NCBI RefSeq assembly: GCF_902167145.1
Contig: NC_050097.1
Location: 232,333,034 to 232,397,033 of the forward strand
Source of the DNA: Zea mays
Lineage: Eukaryota > Streptophyta > Magnoliopsida > Poales > Poaceae
DNA: 64,000 nt
Reading direction: 5' to 3'
Part shown: in pieces, positions 1-11,730 of the stretch
Layout of the letters: the number at the start of each line of letters is the position of its first letter
Position numbering within the stretch: the first letter of the stretch is position 1
Notes under the pieces: generated by a model
Told to the model about the DNA's origin: nothing
Databases searched by the model: none
Seen by the model: the letters and a program-made list of their open reading frames with translations, nothing else
Position numbers and translations under genes: made by a program

Positions 1-912
1 ACAGTGTCCGGTGGTGCACCGGACAGTGTCCGGTGTGCCAGGCTGGCTCAGGCGAACTTGCTGCTCTCGGGAAGTGATTAACGGCGTATGGCTATAATTC
101 ACCGGACTGTCCGGTGTGCACCGGACTGTCCGGTGAGCCAACGGTCGGAAGGGGGCACCGGGCTGTCCGGTGCGCCAACGGCCCCAAAGCACCAACGGTC
201 GGCTTCGCCAAATAAGGAAGGAGATCCGCACCGGACAGTGTCCGGTGCGCCAGGCGACAGAAGGCAAGAATTGCCTTCCTGGAATGCACTCAACGGCTCC
301 TAGCTGCCTTGGGGCTATAAAAGGGACCCCTAGGCGCATGGAGGATAACACCAAGCATTCTCTAAGCATTCCTAAGCACCAAGACTTTGATTCCGCGCAT
401 TTGATTCTTTGTGATAGCAATTAGAGCTCTCTTTGAGTTGTGAACTCGCCGGGTTGTGTTGTGAGCTCTTGTTGCGACTTGTGTGCGTGTTGGTACTCTG
501 ATTTCGTGTCTTGTGTGTGTTGCTCATCCCTCCCTTACTCCGTGCTTCTTTGTGAACTTCAAAGTGTAAGGGCGAGAGGCTCCAAGTTGTGGAGATTCCT
601 CGCAAGCGGGATATAGTAAAGTGAAAGCAAAACACCGTGGTATTCAAGTGGGTCTTTGGACCGCTTGAAAGGGGTTGATTGCAACCCTCGTCCATTGGGA
701 CGCCACAACGTGGAGTAGGCAAGTGTTGGACTTGGCCGAACCACGGGATAAACCACCGTGCCATCTCTGTGTTGATATCTTTGTGGTTATCGTGTTGTGC
801 AAGTTCTCCTCTCTAGCCACTTGGCTTATTCGTGCTAACTCCTAATCAAGTTTTGCGGATTAAGTTTCAAGTTTTACAGGATCACCTATTCACCCCCCTC
901 TAGGTGCTCTCA
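1..912 (+). repeat. Element A 5' LTR (partial)
   Basis: Matches 6780-7747 and ends in CTCTCA directly before the primer-binding site. It carries several CACCGGAC..GTCCGGTG palindromes, a TATA box and the C-run CACCCCCCTCTAGG near its end. Relative to the right LTR it has lost a block of about 58 bases between two copies of GAGCCAACGGTC, and further palindrome units. About 240 bases of the LTR lie left of the window. Confidence 0.92.
316..322 (+). promoter_or_regulatory. TATA box of element A 5' LTR
   Basis: TATAAAA in the context GGGGCTATAAAAGGGACC. The same context recurs at 7150-7156, 23145-23151 and 30865-30871 in the other LTRs of this family, always just downstream of the palindrome array, as expected for a polymerase II LTR promoter. 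Confidence 0.75.
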
Positions 913-914
913 AT

Positions 915-927
915 TGGTATCAGAACC
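915..927 (+). other. Element A primer-binding site
   Basis: TGGTATCAGAACC lies two bases after the LTR end. It is complementary to the 3' end of initiator methionine tRNA, with one mismatch to the usual TGGTATCAGAGCC. It would prime minus-strand DNA synthesis. Confidence 0.85.
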
Positions 928-962
928 GTTCTCTTTAAGAAAGGGACTAATCGCCCGAAGAG

Positions 963-2538
963 ATGGATCCTAAGGGCAAGGGGATTGTGATCAATGATAA
1001 GGAGAAGGAGTCTTTCGTCAACGAGCCTAAAGATGACAAGTCTACCGACTCGGGCTCGGGCCACAAACGAAAAGATGGGAAGAAGAAGACGAGGCGCATC
1101 AAGGAGGCACTACCTAGCAAGGTGGCGCAAGTTGAGGCGACCGGGCTTAATGATGAAGAGATGGCCCTCATCATCAAGCGGTTCAAGACGGCGCTAAAGG
1201 GTCGCAAGGAGCACCCCAACAAGAACAAGACGAAGGGGAAGCGCTCCTGCTTCAAATGTGGTAAGATTGGTCATTTTATCGCTAATTGTCCCGATAATGA
1301 TAGTGACCAAGAAAAGAAGAGTGGAAAGTGGGAAAAGAAGAAGAAACTACAAGAAGGCGAAGGGCGAGGCACATCTTGGAAAGGAGTGGGATTCGGATTG
1401 CTCCTCGTCCGACTCCGACAACGAAGGACTCGCCGCCACCGCCTTCAACAAGTCATCCCTCTTCCCCAACGAGCATCACACTTGCCTCATGGCAAGGGAA
1501 AAGAAGGTAAGCACTCGTAATACTAGTACTTATGCTTCTTCAAGTGAGGATGAGTCTAGTGATGATGATGAAATAGATTATTCATGTTTATTCAAAGGCC
1601 TAGATAGAACCAAGGTTGATAAAATTAATGAATTAATTGATGCCTTGAATGATAAGAATAGGTTATTAGAAAAGCAAGAGGATCTTTTGTATGAAGAGCA
1701 TGATAAATTTGTTAGTGCACAAAATTCTCTTGCTCTAGAAGTTAAAAGGAATGAAATGCTTTCTTGTGAACTATCTACTTGTCATGAAACCATCTCTACT
1801 TTAAAAGGTATTAATGATGATTTAAATGCTAAACTAGTAGTAGCGAATAAATCTAACTCTTGTGTAGAACATGTTATGATTTGCAATAGGTGCAAAGAGT
1901 TTAATGTTGATGCTTGTAGTGAACACCTAGCTTGCATTTCTAAATTAAATGATGAACTGGCTAGTCTTAATGCTCAACTTAAGACTAGCAAGAGTGAATT
2001 TGACAAGCTAAAATTTGCAAGGGATGCCTACACGATTGGTAGACACCCCTCAATTAAGGATGGTCTTGGCTTCAAGAGGGAAGTCAAGAACTTAACAAAC
2101 CATAAGGCTCCCATCTCCGCCAAGGAGAAAGGGAAGGCCCCTATGGCTAGAAGTGCTCAAAAGAACCATGCCTTCATGTATCATGATAGGAGACATTCTA
2201 GAAATGGCTATAGAAGTTATAATGATTTTGATTCTCATGACATGGTTGCTTCTAGCTCCTCTATTATGCATGATAGGAACTTAGCTAGGAGAAATGTTAT
2301 TAATAACATGGCTAGAAGAAATGTTGTTCATGTGCCTAGGAAAACAAAAAGTGAACCTTCTACAATTTATCATGCTTTAAATGCTTCCTTTGCTATTTGT
2401 AGAAAAGATAGGAAGATAATTGCTAGAAAATTAGGGGCAAAATGCAAGGGAGATAAAACTTGCATTTGGGTCCCTAAGGCTATTTGTACTAACCTTGTAG
2501 GACCCAACATGAGTTGGGTACCTAAGACCCAAGCCTAA
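963..2538 (+). pseudogene. gag: Element A gag (internal deletion and frameshift)
   Basis: Begins MDPKGKGIVINDKEKES, as in element F. Residues equivalent to F 23929-24741 are missing: an exact 813-base (271-codon) in-frame deletion at 1100-1106, where CAAGGAG occurs once here and at both ends of the missing block in F. This removes the capsid-like middle of Gag. The CCHC zinc knuckle (CFKCGKIGHFIANC, 1248-1289) remains. A net four-base gain near 1320 shifts the frame. The C-terminal half, rich in charged, coiled-coil-like residues, continues in another frame to a stop at 2538. A splice-donor-like AAG|GTAAGC lies at 1504-1512 (see findings). Non-functional. Confidence 0.9.
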
Positions 2539-2545
2539 ATTTGCC

Positions 2546-5500
2546 TTGCAGGTTTATGCATCCGGGGGATCAAGCTGGATTATCGACAGCGGATGCACAA
2601 ACCACATGACGGGGGAAAAGAGGATGTTCTCTTCCTACGTCAAGAACAAGGATCCCCAAGATTCAATCATATTCGGTGATGGGAACCAAGCCAAGGTTAA
2701 AGGCTTAGGCAATATTGCAATCTCAAATGAGCACTCTATTTCTAATGTATTCTTAGTTGAGTCGCTTAGTTATAATTTGTTATCTGTAAGTCAATTATGT
2801 AATATGGGATATAATTGTCTATTCACAAATGTAGATGTGTCTGTCTTTAGAAGAAGTGATGGTTCACTAGCTTTTAAGGGTGTATTAGACGGCAAACTCT
2901 ATTTAGTTGATTTTGCAAAAGAGGAGGCTGGTCTAGATGCATGCTTAATTGCTAAGACTAGCATGGGCTGGCTGTGGCATCGCCGCTTAGCACATGTAGG
3001 GATGAAGAACCTTCACAAGCTTCTAAAGGGAGAACACGTGATAGGTCTAACAAATGTTACTTTCGAAAAAGATAGACCTTGTGCAGCTTGTCAAGCAGGG
3101 AAACAGATGGGAAGCTCTCATCATGCCAAAAATGTGATGACAACATCAAGACCCCTGGAGTTACTTCATATGGACCTCTTCGGACCCGTCGCCTATCTAA
3201 GCATAGGAGGGAGTAAGTATGGTCTTGTTATAGTTGATGATTTTTCCCGCTTCACTTGGGTATTCTTTTTGCAGGATAAATCTGAAACCCAAGGGATCCT
3301 CAAGCGCTTCCTAAGGAGAGCTCAAAACGAGTTTGAGCTCAAGGTGAAGAAGATCAGAAGCGACAATGGGTCCGAATTCAAGAACCTTCAAGTGGAGGAG
3401 TATCTTGAGGAGGAAGGAATCAAGCACGAGTTCTCTGCCCCCTACACACCACAGCAAAATGGTGTGGTAGAGAGGAAGAACAGGACACTTATAGACATGG
3501 CGAGGACGATGCTTGGAGAGTTCAAGACTCCCGAGCGCTTTTGGTCGGAAGCCGTGAACACGGCTTGCCACGCCATCAACCAGGTCTACCTTCATCGCCT
3601 TCTCAAGAAGACTTCGTATGAGCTACTAACCGGTAACAAACCCAATGTTTCGTATTTTCGAGTTTTTGGGAGTAAATGCTACATTCTAGTGAAGAAGGGT
3701 AGGAATTCCAAATTTGCTCCCAAAGCCGTAGAAGGGTTTTGTTAGGTTATGACTCAAATACAAAGGCGTATAGGGTCTTCAACAAATCATCGGGTTTGGG
3801 TGAAGTCTCTAGCGACGTTGTATTTGATGAGACTAATGGCTCTCCAAGAGAGCAAGTTGTTGATCTTGATGATGTAGATGAAGAAGACGTTCCAACGGCC
3901 GCAATGCGCACCATGGCGATTGGAGATGTGCGGCCACAGGAACAAAATGAGCAAGATCAACCCTCTTCCTCAACAATGGTGCATCCCCCAACTCAAGACG
4001 ATGAACAGGTTCATCAAGAAGAGGCGTGTGATCAAGGGGGAGCACAAGATGATCAAGTAATGGAGGAAGAAGCACAATCGGCACCTCCAACTCAAGTCCG
4101 AGCGATGATTCAAAGGGATCATCCTGTCGACCAGATTTTGGGTGACATTAGCAAGGAAGTAACTACTCGGTCTCGATTAGTTAATTTTTGTGAGCATTAC
4201 TCTTTTGTCTCTTCTATTGAGCCTTTCAGGGTAGAGGAGGCCTTGCTAGATCCAGACTGGGTGTTGGCCATGCAGGAGGAGCTCAACAACTTCAAGAGAA
4301 ATGAAGTTGGACACTGGTGCCTCGTCCCAAGCAAAATGTTGTGGGAACCAAGTGGGTGTTCCGCAACAAACAAGACGAGCACGGGGTGGTGACAAGGAAC
4401 AAGGCACGACTTGTGGCAAAAGGTTATGCCCAAGTCGCAGGTTTGGACTTTGAGGAGACTTTTGCTCTTGTGGCTAGGCTAGAGTCCATTCGTATTTTGC
4501 TAGCATATGCCGCTTACCATTCTTTTAGGTTGTTCCAAATGGATGTGAAGAGCGCTTTCCTCAACGGGCCAATCAAGGAGGAGGTGTATGTGGAGCAACC
4601 CCCTGGTTCGAGGATGAACGGTACCCCGACCACGTCTGTAAGCTCTCTAAGGCGCTCTATGGACTTAAGCAAGCCCCAAGAGCATGGTATGAATGCCTTA
4701 GAGACTTTTTAATTTCTAATGCTTTCAAGGTTGGGAAAGCCGATCCAACTCTTTTTACTAAGACATGTGATGGTGATCTTTTTGTGTGCCAAATTTATGT
4801 CGATGACATAATATTTGGTTCTACTAACCAAAAGTCTTGTGAAGAGTTTAGCAGGGTGATGACTCAAAAGTTTGAGATGTCGATGATGGGCGAGTTAAGC
4901 TATTTCCTTGGGTTCCAAGTGAGGCAACTCAAGGATGGGACCTTCATCTCCCAAACGAAGTACACGCAAGACTTGATCAAGCGGTTTGGGATGAAGGACA
5001 CCAAGCCCACAAAGACTCCAATGGGAACCGACGGACACACCGACCTCAACAAAGGAGGTAAGTCCGTTGATCAAAAGGCATACCGGTCTATGATAGGGTC
5101 TTTACTTTATTTATGTGCTAGTAGACCGGATATTATGCTTAGCGTATGCATGTGTGCTAGATTTCAATCCGATCCAAGGGAATGTCACTTAGTGGCTGTG
5201 AAGCGAATTCTTAGATATTTAGTCGCTACGCCTTGCTTCGGGATCTGGTATCGAAAGGGGTCTACCTTTGACTTGATTGGATATTCAGACTCCGACTATG
5301 CTTGATGTAAGGTCGATAGGAAGAGTACATCGGGGACGTGCCAATTCTTAGGAAGGTCCCTGGTGTCATGTAGTTCTAAGAAACAAACTTCCGTTGCCCT
5401 ATCCACCGCTGAGGCCGAGTACGTTGCCGCAGGACAGTGTTGCGCGCAACTACTTTGGATGAGGCAAACCCTCCGGGACTTTGGCTACAATCTGAGCAAA

Positions 5501-5749
5501 GTCCCACTCCTATGTGATAATGAGAGTGCTATCCGCATGGCGGATAATCCTGTTGAACACAGCCGCACAAAGCACATAGACATCCGGCATCACTTTTTGA
5601 GAGACCACCAGCAAAAGGGAGATATCGAAGTGTTTCATGTTAGCACCGAGAACCAGCTAGCCGATATCTTTACCAAGCCTCTAGATGAGAAGACCTTTTG
5701 CAGGCTGCATAGTGAGCTAAATGTCTTAGATTCGCGGAACCTGGATTGA
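2546..5749 (+). pseudogene. pol: Element A pol (PR-IN-RT-RNase H), broken
   Basis: Copia order. The protease has [14 protein letters not shown] with the catalytic DSG. Next come the GAG-pre-integrase HHCC region ([13 protein letters not shown]), the integrase core ([22 protein letters not shown]), reverse transcriptase with YVDD at about 4795-4806, and RNase H. Compared base by base with intact element F, three single-base deletions break it: a T-run near 3737, GTTTGG to GTTGG near 4307, and GGCTTCG to GGTTCG near 4604. A GGA-to-TGA nonsense codon lies at 5303-5305. The reading frame opens two bases after the gag frame closes and is offset by +1 from gag. Confidence 0.93.
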
Positions 5750-6538
5750 TTTATAGCATACATGTGTTATATGCCTTGATCATGTTCCTTAATGGATTTT
5801 GTTGTTTATTTATGGTGCTCAAGTTGTACAAGCACTCCCCGGACCTCACAAGTCCATTTGCGAGTGATGCACATACTTAGGGGGAGGTGTGCTACAACTT
5901 GACCCTTTGAGACTAACTGTGTGCTTGAGTTTGCTTAATTTAGTCTCAAAGGAGGTTTGAAAGGGAAAAGGTGGACTTGGACCATGCAAGACTTCCACTG
6001 CACTCCGATGAAAGAGTAACTTATTCCAAGTTCATCTCTATACTCTTATTGCCTTTTTACTCTTAGTTGAAGATTTTGGTGAGGCAATGGGGTTAAATGG
6101 CCAAAATTGATCCCGTTTTGGTGCTTGATGCCAAAGGGGGAGAAAATAAGGCCAAAGCAAGAAATGGATCAGCTACCACTTGAGGATTTTGAAAATAGTA
6201 GAATAGAGCTTTTGGTTTGTCAAAATTCTCTTATTGTCTCTTTTTGTCAAAAGTTGGTCTCTTGTGGGGAGAAGGCTTAATTATGGGAAAAAGGGGGAGT
6301 TTTTGAACTCTTTGATCAATTTCTCTTGAAATATCTCTCTTCATGTCTCAACTAGTGTGTTTGACTTAGAGATAGGAAATTAAGTTTGATTTGCAAAAAC
6401 AAACCAAGTGGTGGCAAAGAATGATCCATATATGCCAAATTTGAATCAAAACAATTTTGAGTTCTTATTTGGATTGATTTTGCACTTGTTCTACTTGCTT
6501 TATGTTGTGTTGGCATAAATCACCAAAAAGGGGGAGAT
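5750..6538 (+). other. Element A 3' non-coding region with repeated polypurine tracts
   Basis: No env-like frame is present. GGGGGAG-type purine tracts occur near 5879, 6136, 6292 and, immediately before the LTR, 6524-6538. Repeated polypurine tracts in this position are a known Sirevirus trait. Only the last one abuts the LTR, so it is the likely plus-strand primer. Confidence 0.8.
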
Positions 6539-7747
6539 TGAAAGGGAAATGTGCTCTTGGGGCCATTTCTAAGTATTTTGGTGATTTAGTGTCCAACACA
6601 AGTGCCTAAGTGTTAAATGGTGGACAAAGTACAAATCAAGTATAAAGGTATATTTCTCAGACTTAGTACATTGTTTTAGAGACTAATGTATTGTGTCTAA
6701 GTGCTGGAAACAGGAAAAATCAAGTTGAAATTAAAGATGGCTTTGTTCTGCCAAAGTCAGCTCTGTCTGGGTGCACCGGACAGTGTCCGGTGTGCCAGGC
6801 TAGCTCAGGCGAACTTGCTGCTCTCGGGAAGTGATTAACGGCGTACGACTATAATTCACCGAACTGTCCGGTGTGCACCGGACTGTCCGGTGAGCCAACG
6901 GTCAGCCGGGCCAACGGTCGGCCGCGCGATCCGCGCGAGACACGTGGCCGAGCCAACGGTCGGAAGGGGGCACCGGACTGTCCGGTGTGCACCGGACAGT
7001 GTCCGGTGCGCCAACGGCCCCAAAGCGCCAACGGTCGGCTTCGCCAAATAAGGAAGGAGATCCGCACCGGACTGTCCGGTGCGCCAGGCGACAGAAGGCA
7101 AGAATTGCCTTCCTGGAATGAACTCAACGGCTCCTAGCTGCCTTGGGGCTATAAAAGGGACCCCTAGGCGCATGGAGGATAACACCAAGCATTCTCTAAG
7201 CATTCCTAAGCACCAAGACTTCGATTCCGCGCATTTGATTCTTTGTGATAGCAATTAGAGCTCTCTTTGAGTTGTGAACTCGCCGGGTTGTGTTGTGAGC
7301 TCTTGTTGCGACTTGTGTGCGTGTTGGTACTCTGATTTCGTGTCTTGTGTGTGTTGCTCATCCCTCCCTTACTCCGTGCTTCTTTGTGAACTTCAAAGTG
7401 TAAGGGCGAGAGGCTCCAAGTTGTGGAGATTCCTCGCAAGCGGGATATAGTAAAGTGAAAGCAAAACACCGTGGTATTGAAGTGGGTCTTTGGACCGCTT
7501 GAAAGGGGTTGATTGCAACCCTCGTCCATTGGGACGCCACAACGTGGAGTAGGCAAGTGTTGGACTTGGCCAAACCACGGGATAAACCACCGTGCCATCT
7601 CTGTGTTGATATCTTTGTGGTTATCGTGTTGTGCAAGTTCTCCTCTCTAGCCACTTGGCTTATTCGTGCTAACTCCTAATCAAGTTTTGCGGATTAAGTT
7701 TCAAGTTTTACAGGATCACCTATTCACCCCCCCTCTAGGTGCTCTCA
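6539..7747 (+). repeat. Element A 3' LTR (complete, 1209 bp)
   Basis: Starts TGAAAGGGAAATGTG and ends GGTGCTCTCA, giving TG..CA termini. Includes the palindrome array (6771-7090) and a TATA box at 7150-7156. Confidence 0.93.
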
Positions 7748-8372
7748 CCTGTTAGTGGAATGGACAGACATATGCCTTATCCGTAGTGAATGCGAAGGCG
7801 CGCGTAGCCCAGAGGCGTCATGCCAGGTTCTGCCCGTTGGCTTATGTCGCACGCCGTATGCCACGTGGTAGCGTCGGGTCTCCGCCTGAGCAAGGAGCAG
7901 GGGTGTATGCGGATAGGTCCGGACACGTGTCGGCACCGGACCCCCACCTGGGTCCTGATTAAGGACCGGTGTGTTCTGTCCTGGGACCTTGGGACCCTAC
8001 TGTGGGCGGCCTGGACCCCATATGGGGGGGGGTCCGGATCCCATTCCGGGGGTCCGGTCCGTACATGTGGGGGTCCTAGACCAAACTTGGAGGTCCGGAC
8101 TGTATATCCAGGGGTCCGGCACTTTCCCATGGGGGTCCAGACTCACTGTTGATACCTTGGAGTATATCACTTTCACTGGACACGTGGCGGTCCCGGACCC
8201 GCCCATGTGGTGGGGTCAGGTGTTGTTGCTTGGCCTAGAGTAGTCTCCCAAGGCTGGGCGAGTCATGGTCTGGTCCCACACACAGCTCTTTTGTCACGCG
8301 ACTAAAGATAGCCGCGTGGGTACTGCGTCTTCATACAGTAGTAAGGGGTACCCTAGTTTATGGGTACCGACA
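7748..8372 (-). repeat. Element G 3' LTR, interrupted by element A
   Basis: The LTR start TGTCGGTACC lies at 8372 and reads leftwards. 8026-8140 holds several GGGGGTCCGG-like units. The rest of the LTR must lie left of element A, beyond the window. Confidence 0.6.
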
Positions 8373-9146
8373 GTGGCCCCCGGGCCCACCTCAGGGGAGG
8401 ATGCGAGCCTGCAGGTGGGGCCAGAGCTTGTACTCTGCCTCAACATGGCCTGATTGGAGATTGGCGCGCCGTTTCAGCACGTCTGCTGACGCACCCTCTG
8501 TCAATCACCTTCGGTCACGCCCACTGCCATATCTGTCCCCGCGGCTGACTGACCCACGGTCCCCACGCCTGGTGGTTTCGTCGGGCCACGAGCGGGGTGC
8601 CTCGTTGCCGCTGCCTTGGTCTAAAAAATTACCTTCTGTCTTCTGCAGCAGTCCCGAGGAGGCACACTACCGGCGCGCGCGGCGGTTCGCTCTTTCCGCA
8701 CCTGAAGTCCGGCACACAAACCGTATGACTTGTGGACCTGGGCCCTCGTGTCATAGGTTGGGTTTGTATTCTACAGTGGCCCCAAGGAGATGCACTACAA
8801 GCACATGCGACGGTTCACTCCACAGGCACATGCGGCGGTTCGCTCTTTCCACACCCGAAGTCTGGCACACAAACCGTATGACTTGTGGGCCCGGGCCCCC
8901 GTGTCACGGACTCGGTTGCCTTGGTCCTTGGTGTCCGTCGGGCAAGATTTCCTGTGATGATTAAGGGACGCGCGGAAGGGTTTCCCTAACAAGGACTCTG
9001 GTTTCCTTGAAAAATGATTCACCCCGTGTGCAGCAGGTACCCTTTTGCATTCTCTCCCAATCACTTGCGCCCATTTGCCTTCGTGCTCCTCTGTACCCCT
9101 TTGCCTTCGTGCTCTTCTGCTCTACACCTGCGCCGCCACACAAGCC

Positions 9147-11600
9147 ATGACTTCGCTTGGCCATCCCGACTGCTTTTAGTCTGAGGAGGCGCTCAATCTG
9201 GTGCGCGACCTGCTTGGATGGAGCGTGCCAGGGCTCGCTGGAAGAATCCGCGCCAGCGCTGTCCCCCTCAGCGATCTCGCCACCGGGGAGTTCGTGTTGT
9301 TCACCTCCTACATCTCCTGCGGGTTGGCGCTGCCGATCTCGCCCTTCTTCTTGCTACTGCTGGAGGAGTTCAGGATTCAGCTTTAGCACCTCACGCCCCA
9401 CTCCGTCCTCTAGGCGGCCATCTTCGTCCACCTCTGCGAGATGTTCGTAGGTGTGGCTCCCTGCACTTCTCTCTTCCGCCACTTCTTTGTGCTGGTCAAG
9501 TCCAGGAAGACTAGGGACCACATTGGTGCCTACTACTTCCAGACGAGGCCGGATCCAGCCATCGTCTACATCCCCACCCTCGGTGGCGCGAGGTGGGAAA
9601 ACTGGCGCAGCAACTGGGTGATTGCCAGCGCTGAGGCCAACGCCCGCCTCATCTTGCCGAGCGATGGGCCGGCGCTTGACCGAAAGATGTGGAGGACCAA
9701 GTCGTCCCTGGCTCCAGAGTTCCTGCCCGTATTGGATAGGATCAAGGGCTTGGCCACGGGCGGCCAGACGTCGATGCACGTGGTCGGCGACCTCCTGAAG
9801 CGTCGGATCACGCTGCTGCACAGGAGACCGCGCCTGTGTTATTGGTTCACCGGCCCGAACGACATCGGCTGGATCCAGCGCGGGCCGGGGACCGACCTGT
9901 CCTGGGATGAGCTGGCAGTCCTAGTGGGAGGGATTACTGGGGAAAATTTTGTCCCTGAGTCCCTGATCCTCCCCCAGGGCATCCCTGCGCTCTACGACGA
10001 CCTAGGGCTGAGGACGGCGATCTTGGCCACGTTGCCGACCCTCGACGAGAGCGGCGTGGCAGTTCGCCAGACCGGCGGCCGGGACCCCCACTGGGGGATC
10101 TGGATCTCAGATGCACCGGCTGGAGGTCCCCAGCCCGCCGGTGCGGCCCCCAGCGCCCCCGTCGCGGTCCCCAGCCCCTTGGACAAGGGTAAAGGGGCTA
10201 AAAGCAGCGCCTCCGCCCCAGTTGGTTCTGGGGGGTCGGAGGAGGAGAGGCGACGCCGGCTGCGTCACGCTGATGGGTCGCTCATTTTGGAGCCTCCCCA
10301 GAAGCGCCAGAGGACCACAGGCGGGGCCAAGGAGGCAAGCTCCCAGGCCCACAGCGCACAGAGGTGTGTCAGTCCTCCGGTCACGCTGCCACCACCACCA
10401 TCGGTCCCACCGCCACCGCCACCACCATCGGTCCCACCGCCACCACCACCATCTCGGGGTGATCTCGCCCAGGGCACCAGCAGCAGCAACAACAACAGCA
10501 GCAAGAGTGGCGATCTCGCTTCCAGGGTCACTGGAAGGTCTAGGGCCCCAAGTAAGTGTGTCCCCTCCTTCTTTGAGCTTAATCGTCATGTCGACAAGTC
10601 TTAACCCATCGTCTGTTTTTTAGGGCTTCTTCCCCCTCTGCTCCCAAGGTCACACCTCCTCCGCCGGTTTCCAGGCCCATCGACGGGTCTGGCTCTCAGC
10701 AGCAGGCATCTGCTAGGAGTGGTGCCAGGGATCCGCCCCTGGCTGCTGCCAAGACAACGCCAGCAGCTTCCCATGCCCCAGCTAGGGGTCTGGCGGCAGT
10801 GGCGCCAACGTCGGGCGGCGTCGCAGCGACGGAGGAGGCCCCAGTTGGGGGGTCCGTGCCCCCTCCGGACGCTGGGGCGACGCAGGAGGCGCATCCAGCT
10901 CCAACCCTCCGCCTGCTCCGGAGGAGATGGAGGTGGTGTTCGGGCGGCGCCTCCGGTCAGGTGCCGAGCAAGAAGCAGCGCCAGTCCCGCTCCCTCGCAT
11001 GCTGTCCCATGCCCACCAGGTCCTTAGTGACACTGGGGCGGCAATCTTGCGGGAGTGGGAGGCGCTAGAGGCTGAGCACCAACACCTCAGCGACTGGTGC
11101 ATCCAACGGGAGGAGCGCACCAAGTCGGCGTCCCGACAGTTCCTCTTCGAGCGGTCCCAACTCGAGCGGGACCGCAAGGAGTACAAGAGGGACCTCCAGA
11201 AGGTGTGCACCAGGGAGCTAGAGGCATCCTGGAGGGAGAAGAAGGTGACCAGGAGGGAGGAGGCCATGTCTCAGCGGGAGGCCCTCGCAACAGAGTTCCG
11301 AGCCAAGCTGAGTGCCCTGGACCAGACCCTAGAAGCCCAGTGGGTCCAGCGGACCAAGGATGTGGAGAGGCTGCAAAAGTGGCAGCAGGAGCTCAAGGGC
11401 AAGGCCAGCGACGCCACCCTCGCCAAGGGAAACTTAAAGCGAAGGAGCAGTCCTTGGACAGCCGGGAGACGGACCTTGCCAGGCGGGAGACGGATCTCAC
11501 ATTCTGGGAAGAAATGCTCACGCGGCGAGGCGAGATGCTGGCCGAGCACGAAGGAGATCAAGTCTGGCGAGAGAACCATCAAGGATTTGGAAAAGGCTAA
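9147..11600 (+). pseudogene. Element G antisense gene: Transposase_28-like ('putative gypsy type transposon') protein with proline-rich and coiled-coil parts
   Basis: From ATG at 9147 one frame runs to 10604 with three internal TAG codons (9177, 9384, 9411). The N-terminal 330 residues resemble the plant 'putative gypsy type transposon' domain (hydrophobic core, an F.I..HLTP motif, a W.N.W region). A proline-rich linker follows, with two runs of SVPPPPPP (about 10390-10450). At 10552-10623 is a probable intron (GTAAGT..TTTTTTAG, 72 bases), after which a Ser/Pro-rich region continues. A long charged coiled coil (EWEALEAEHQHLSDW onward, from about 11050) follows, with frameshifts near 10890 and 11430. 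It is the counterpart of the element E antisense gene (21068-32964). Function unknown; inactive here. Confidence 0.65.
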
Positions 11601-11730
11601 GGTGTCTAGGAGGAGCATCAAGGGCGTCCACAACAGGAAGGAGATCAAGTCTGACTCGGTTGCGATACCATCTCAGGTTCCAGAACTAGTCTGCACTAAA
11701 ATGGACGTCCAGGACACATCCAGACTCTGA

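Larger units (their letters stand above)
1..7747 (+). mobile_element. Element A: Opie/Ji-like Sirevirus (Ty1/copia) LTR retrotransposon, left end outside window
   Basis: The order is LTR, initiator-Met-type primer site, gag, PR-IN-RT-RNase H (the copia order), a long 3' non-coding region with several GGGGGAG tracts, and the right LTR. The 5' LTR is cut by the window start. The two LTRs differ by roughly ten substitutions over about 890 aligned bases plus repeat-unit deletions, so A is older than element F (22475-31450). It cannot code for working proteins: gag has lost 813 bases, and pol has three single-base deletions and a nonsense codon. It lies inside the LTR of gypsy remnant G, whose sequence resumes at 7748. 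The 5-base target duplication should begin at 7748 (CCTGT), but the left copy is out of view. Confidence 0.93.
7748..11730 (-). mobile_element. Element G: Tat-lineage gypsy remnant (3' LTR plus antisense gene only)
   Basis: Read on the minus strand, 8387 to 8373 is a purine-rich GGGCCCGGGGGCCAC followed by TGTCGGTACCCATAAAC. That is a polypurine tract running into an LTR start of the TGTCGGTACC type common in maize gypsy families. The LTR is cut by element A. A degenerate gene transcribed opposite to the element lies next to the 3' LTR, the same architecture as element E. No pol is left; the right limit is approximate. Confidence 0.6.

Noticed and set aside
6771..7090. Regularly spaced palindromes that look like a CRISPR array
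   Set aside because: They lie inside LTRs of a copia element, spacing is irregular, 'spacers' are conserved between copies, and the palindromes are a known Sirevirus LTR feature.
8401..8964. 187-codon + strand frame beside element G LTR
   Set aside because: Low-complexity repeated phrases (HTNRMTCGPGP) arising from tandemly similar DNA, with no domain; probably non-coding internal sequence.
10107..10589. Minus-strand frame rich in Gly/Trp opposite G's proline-rich stretch
   Set aside because: Shadow of the CCACCG-type proline codons of the antisense gene.
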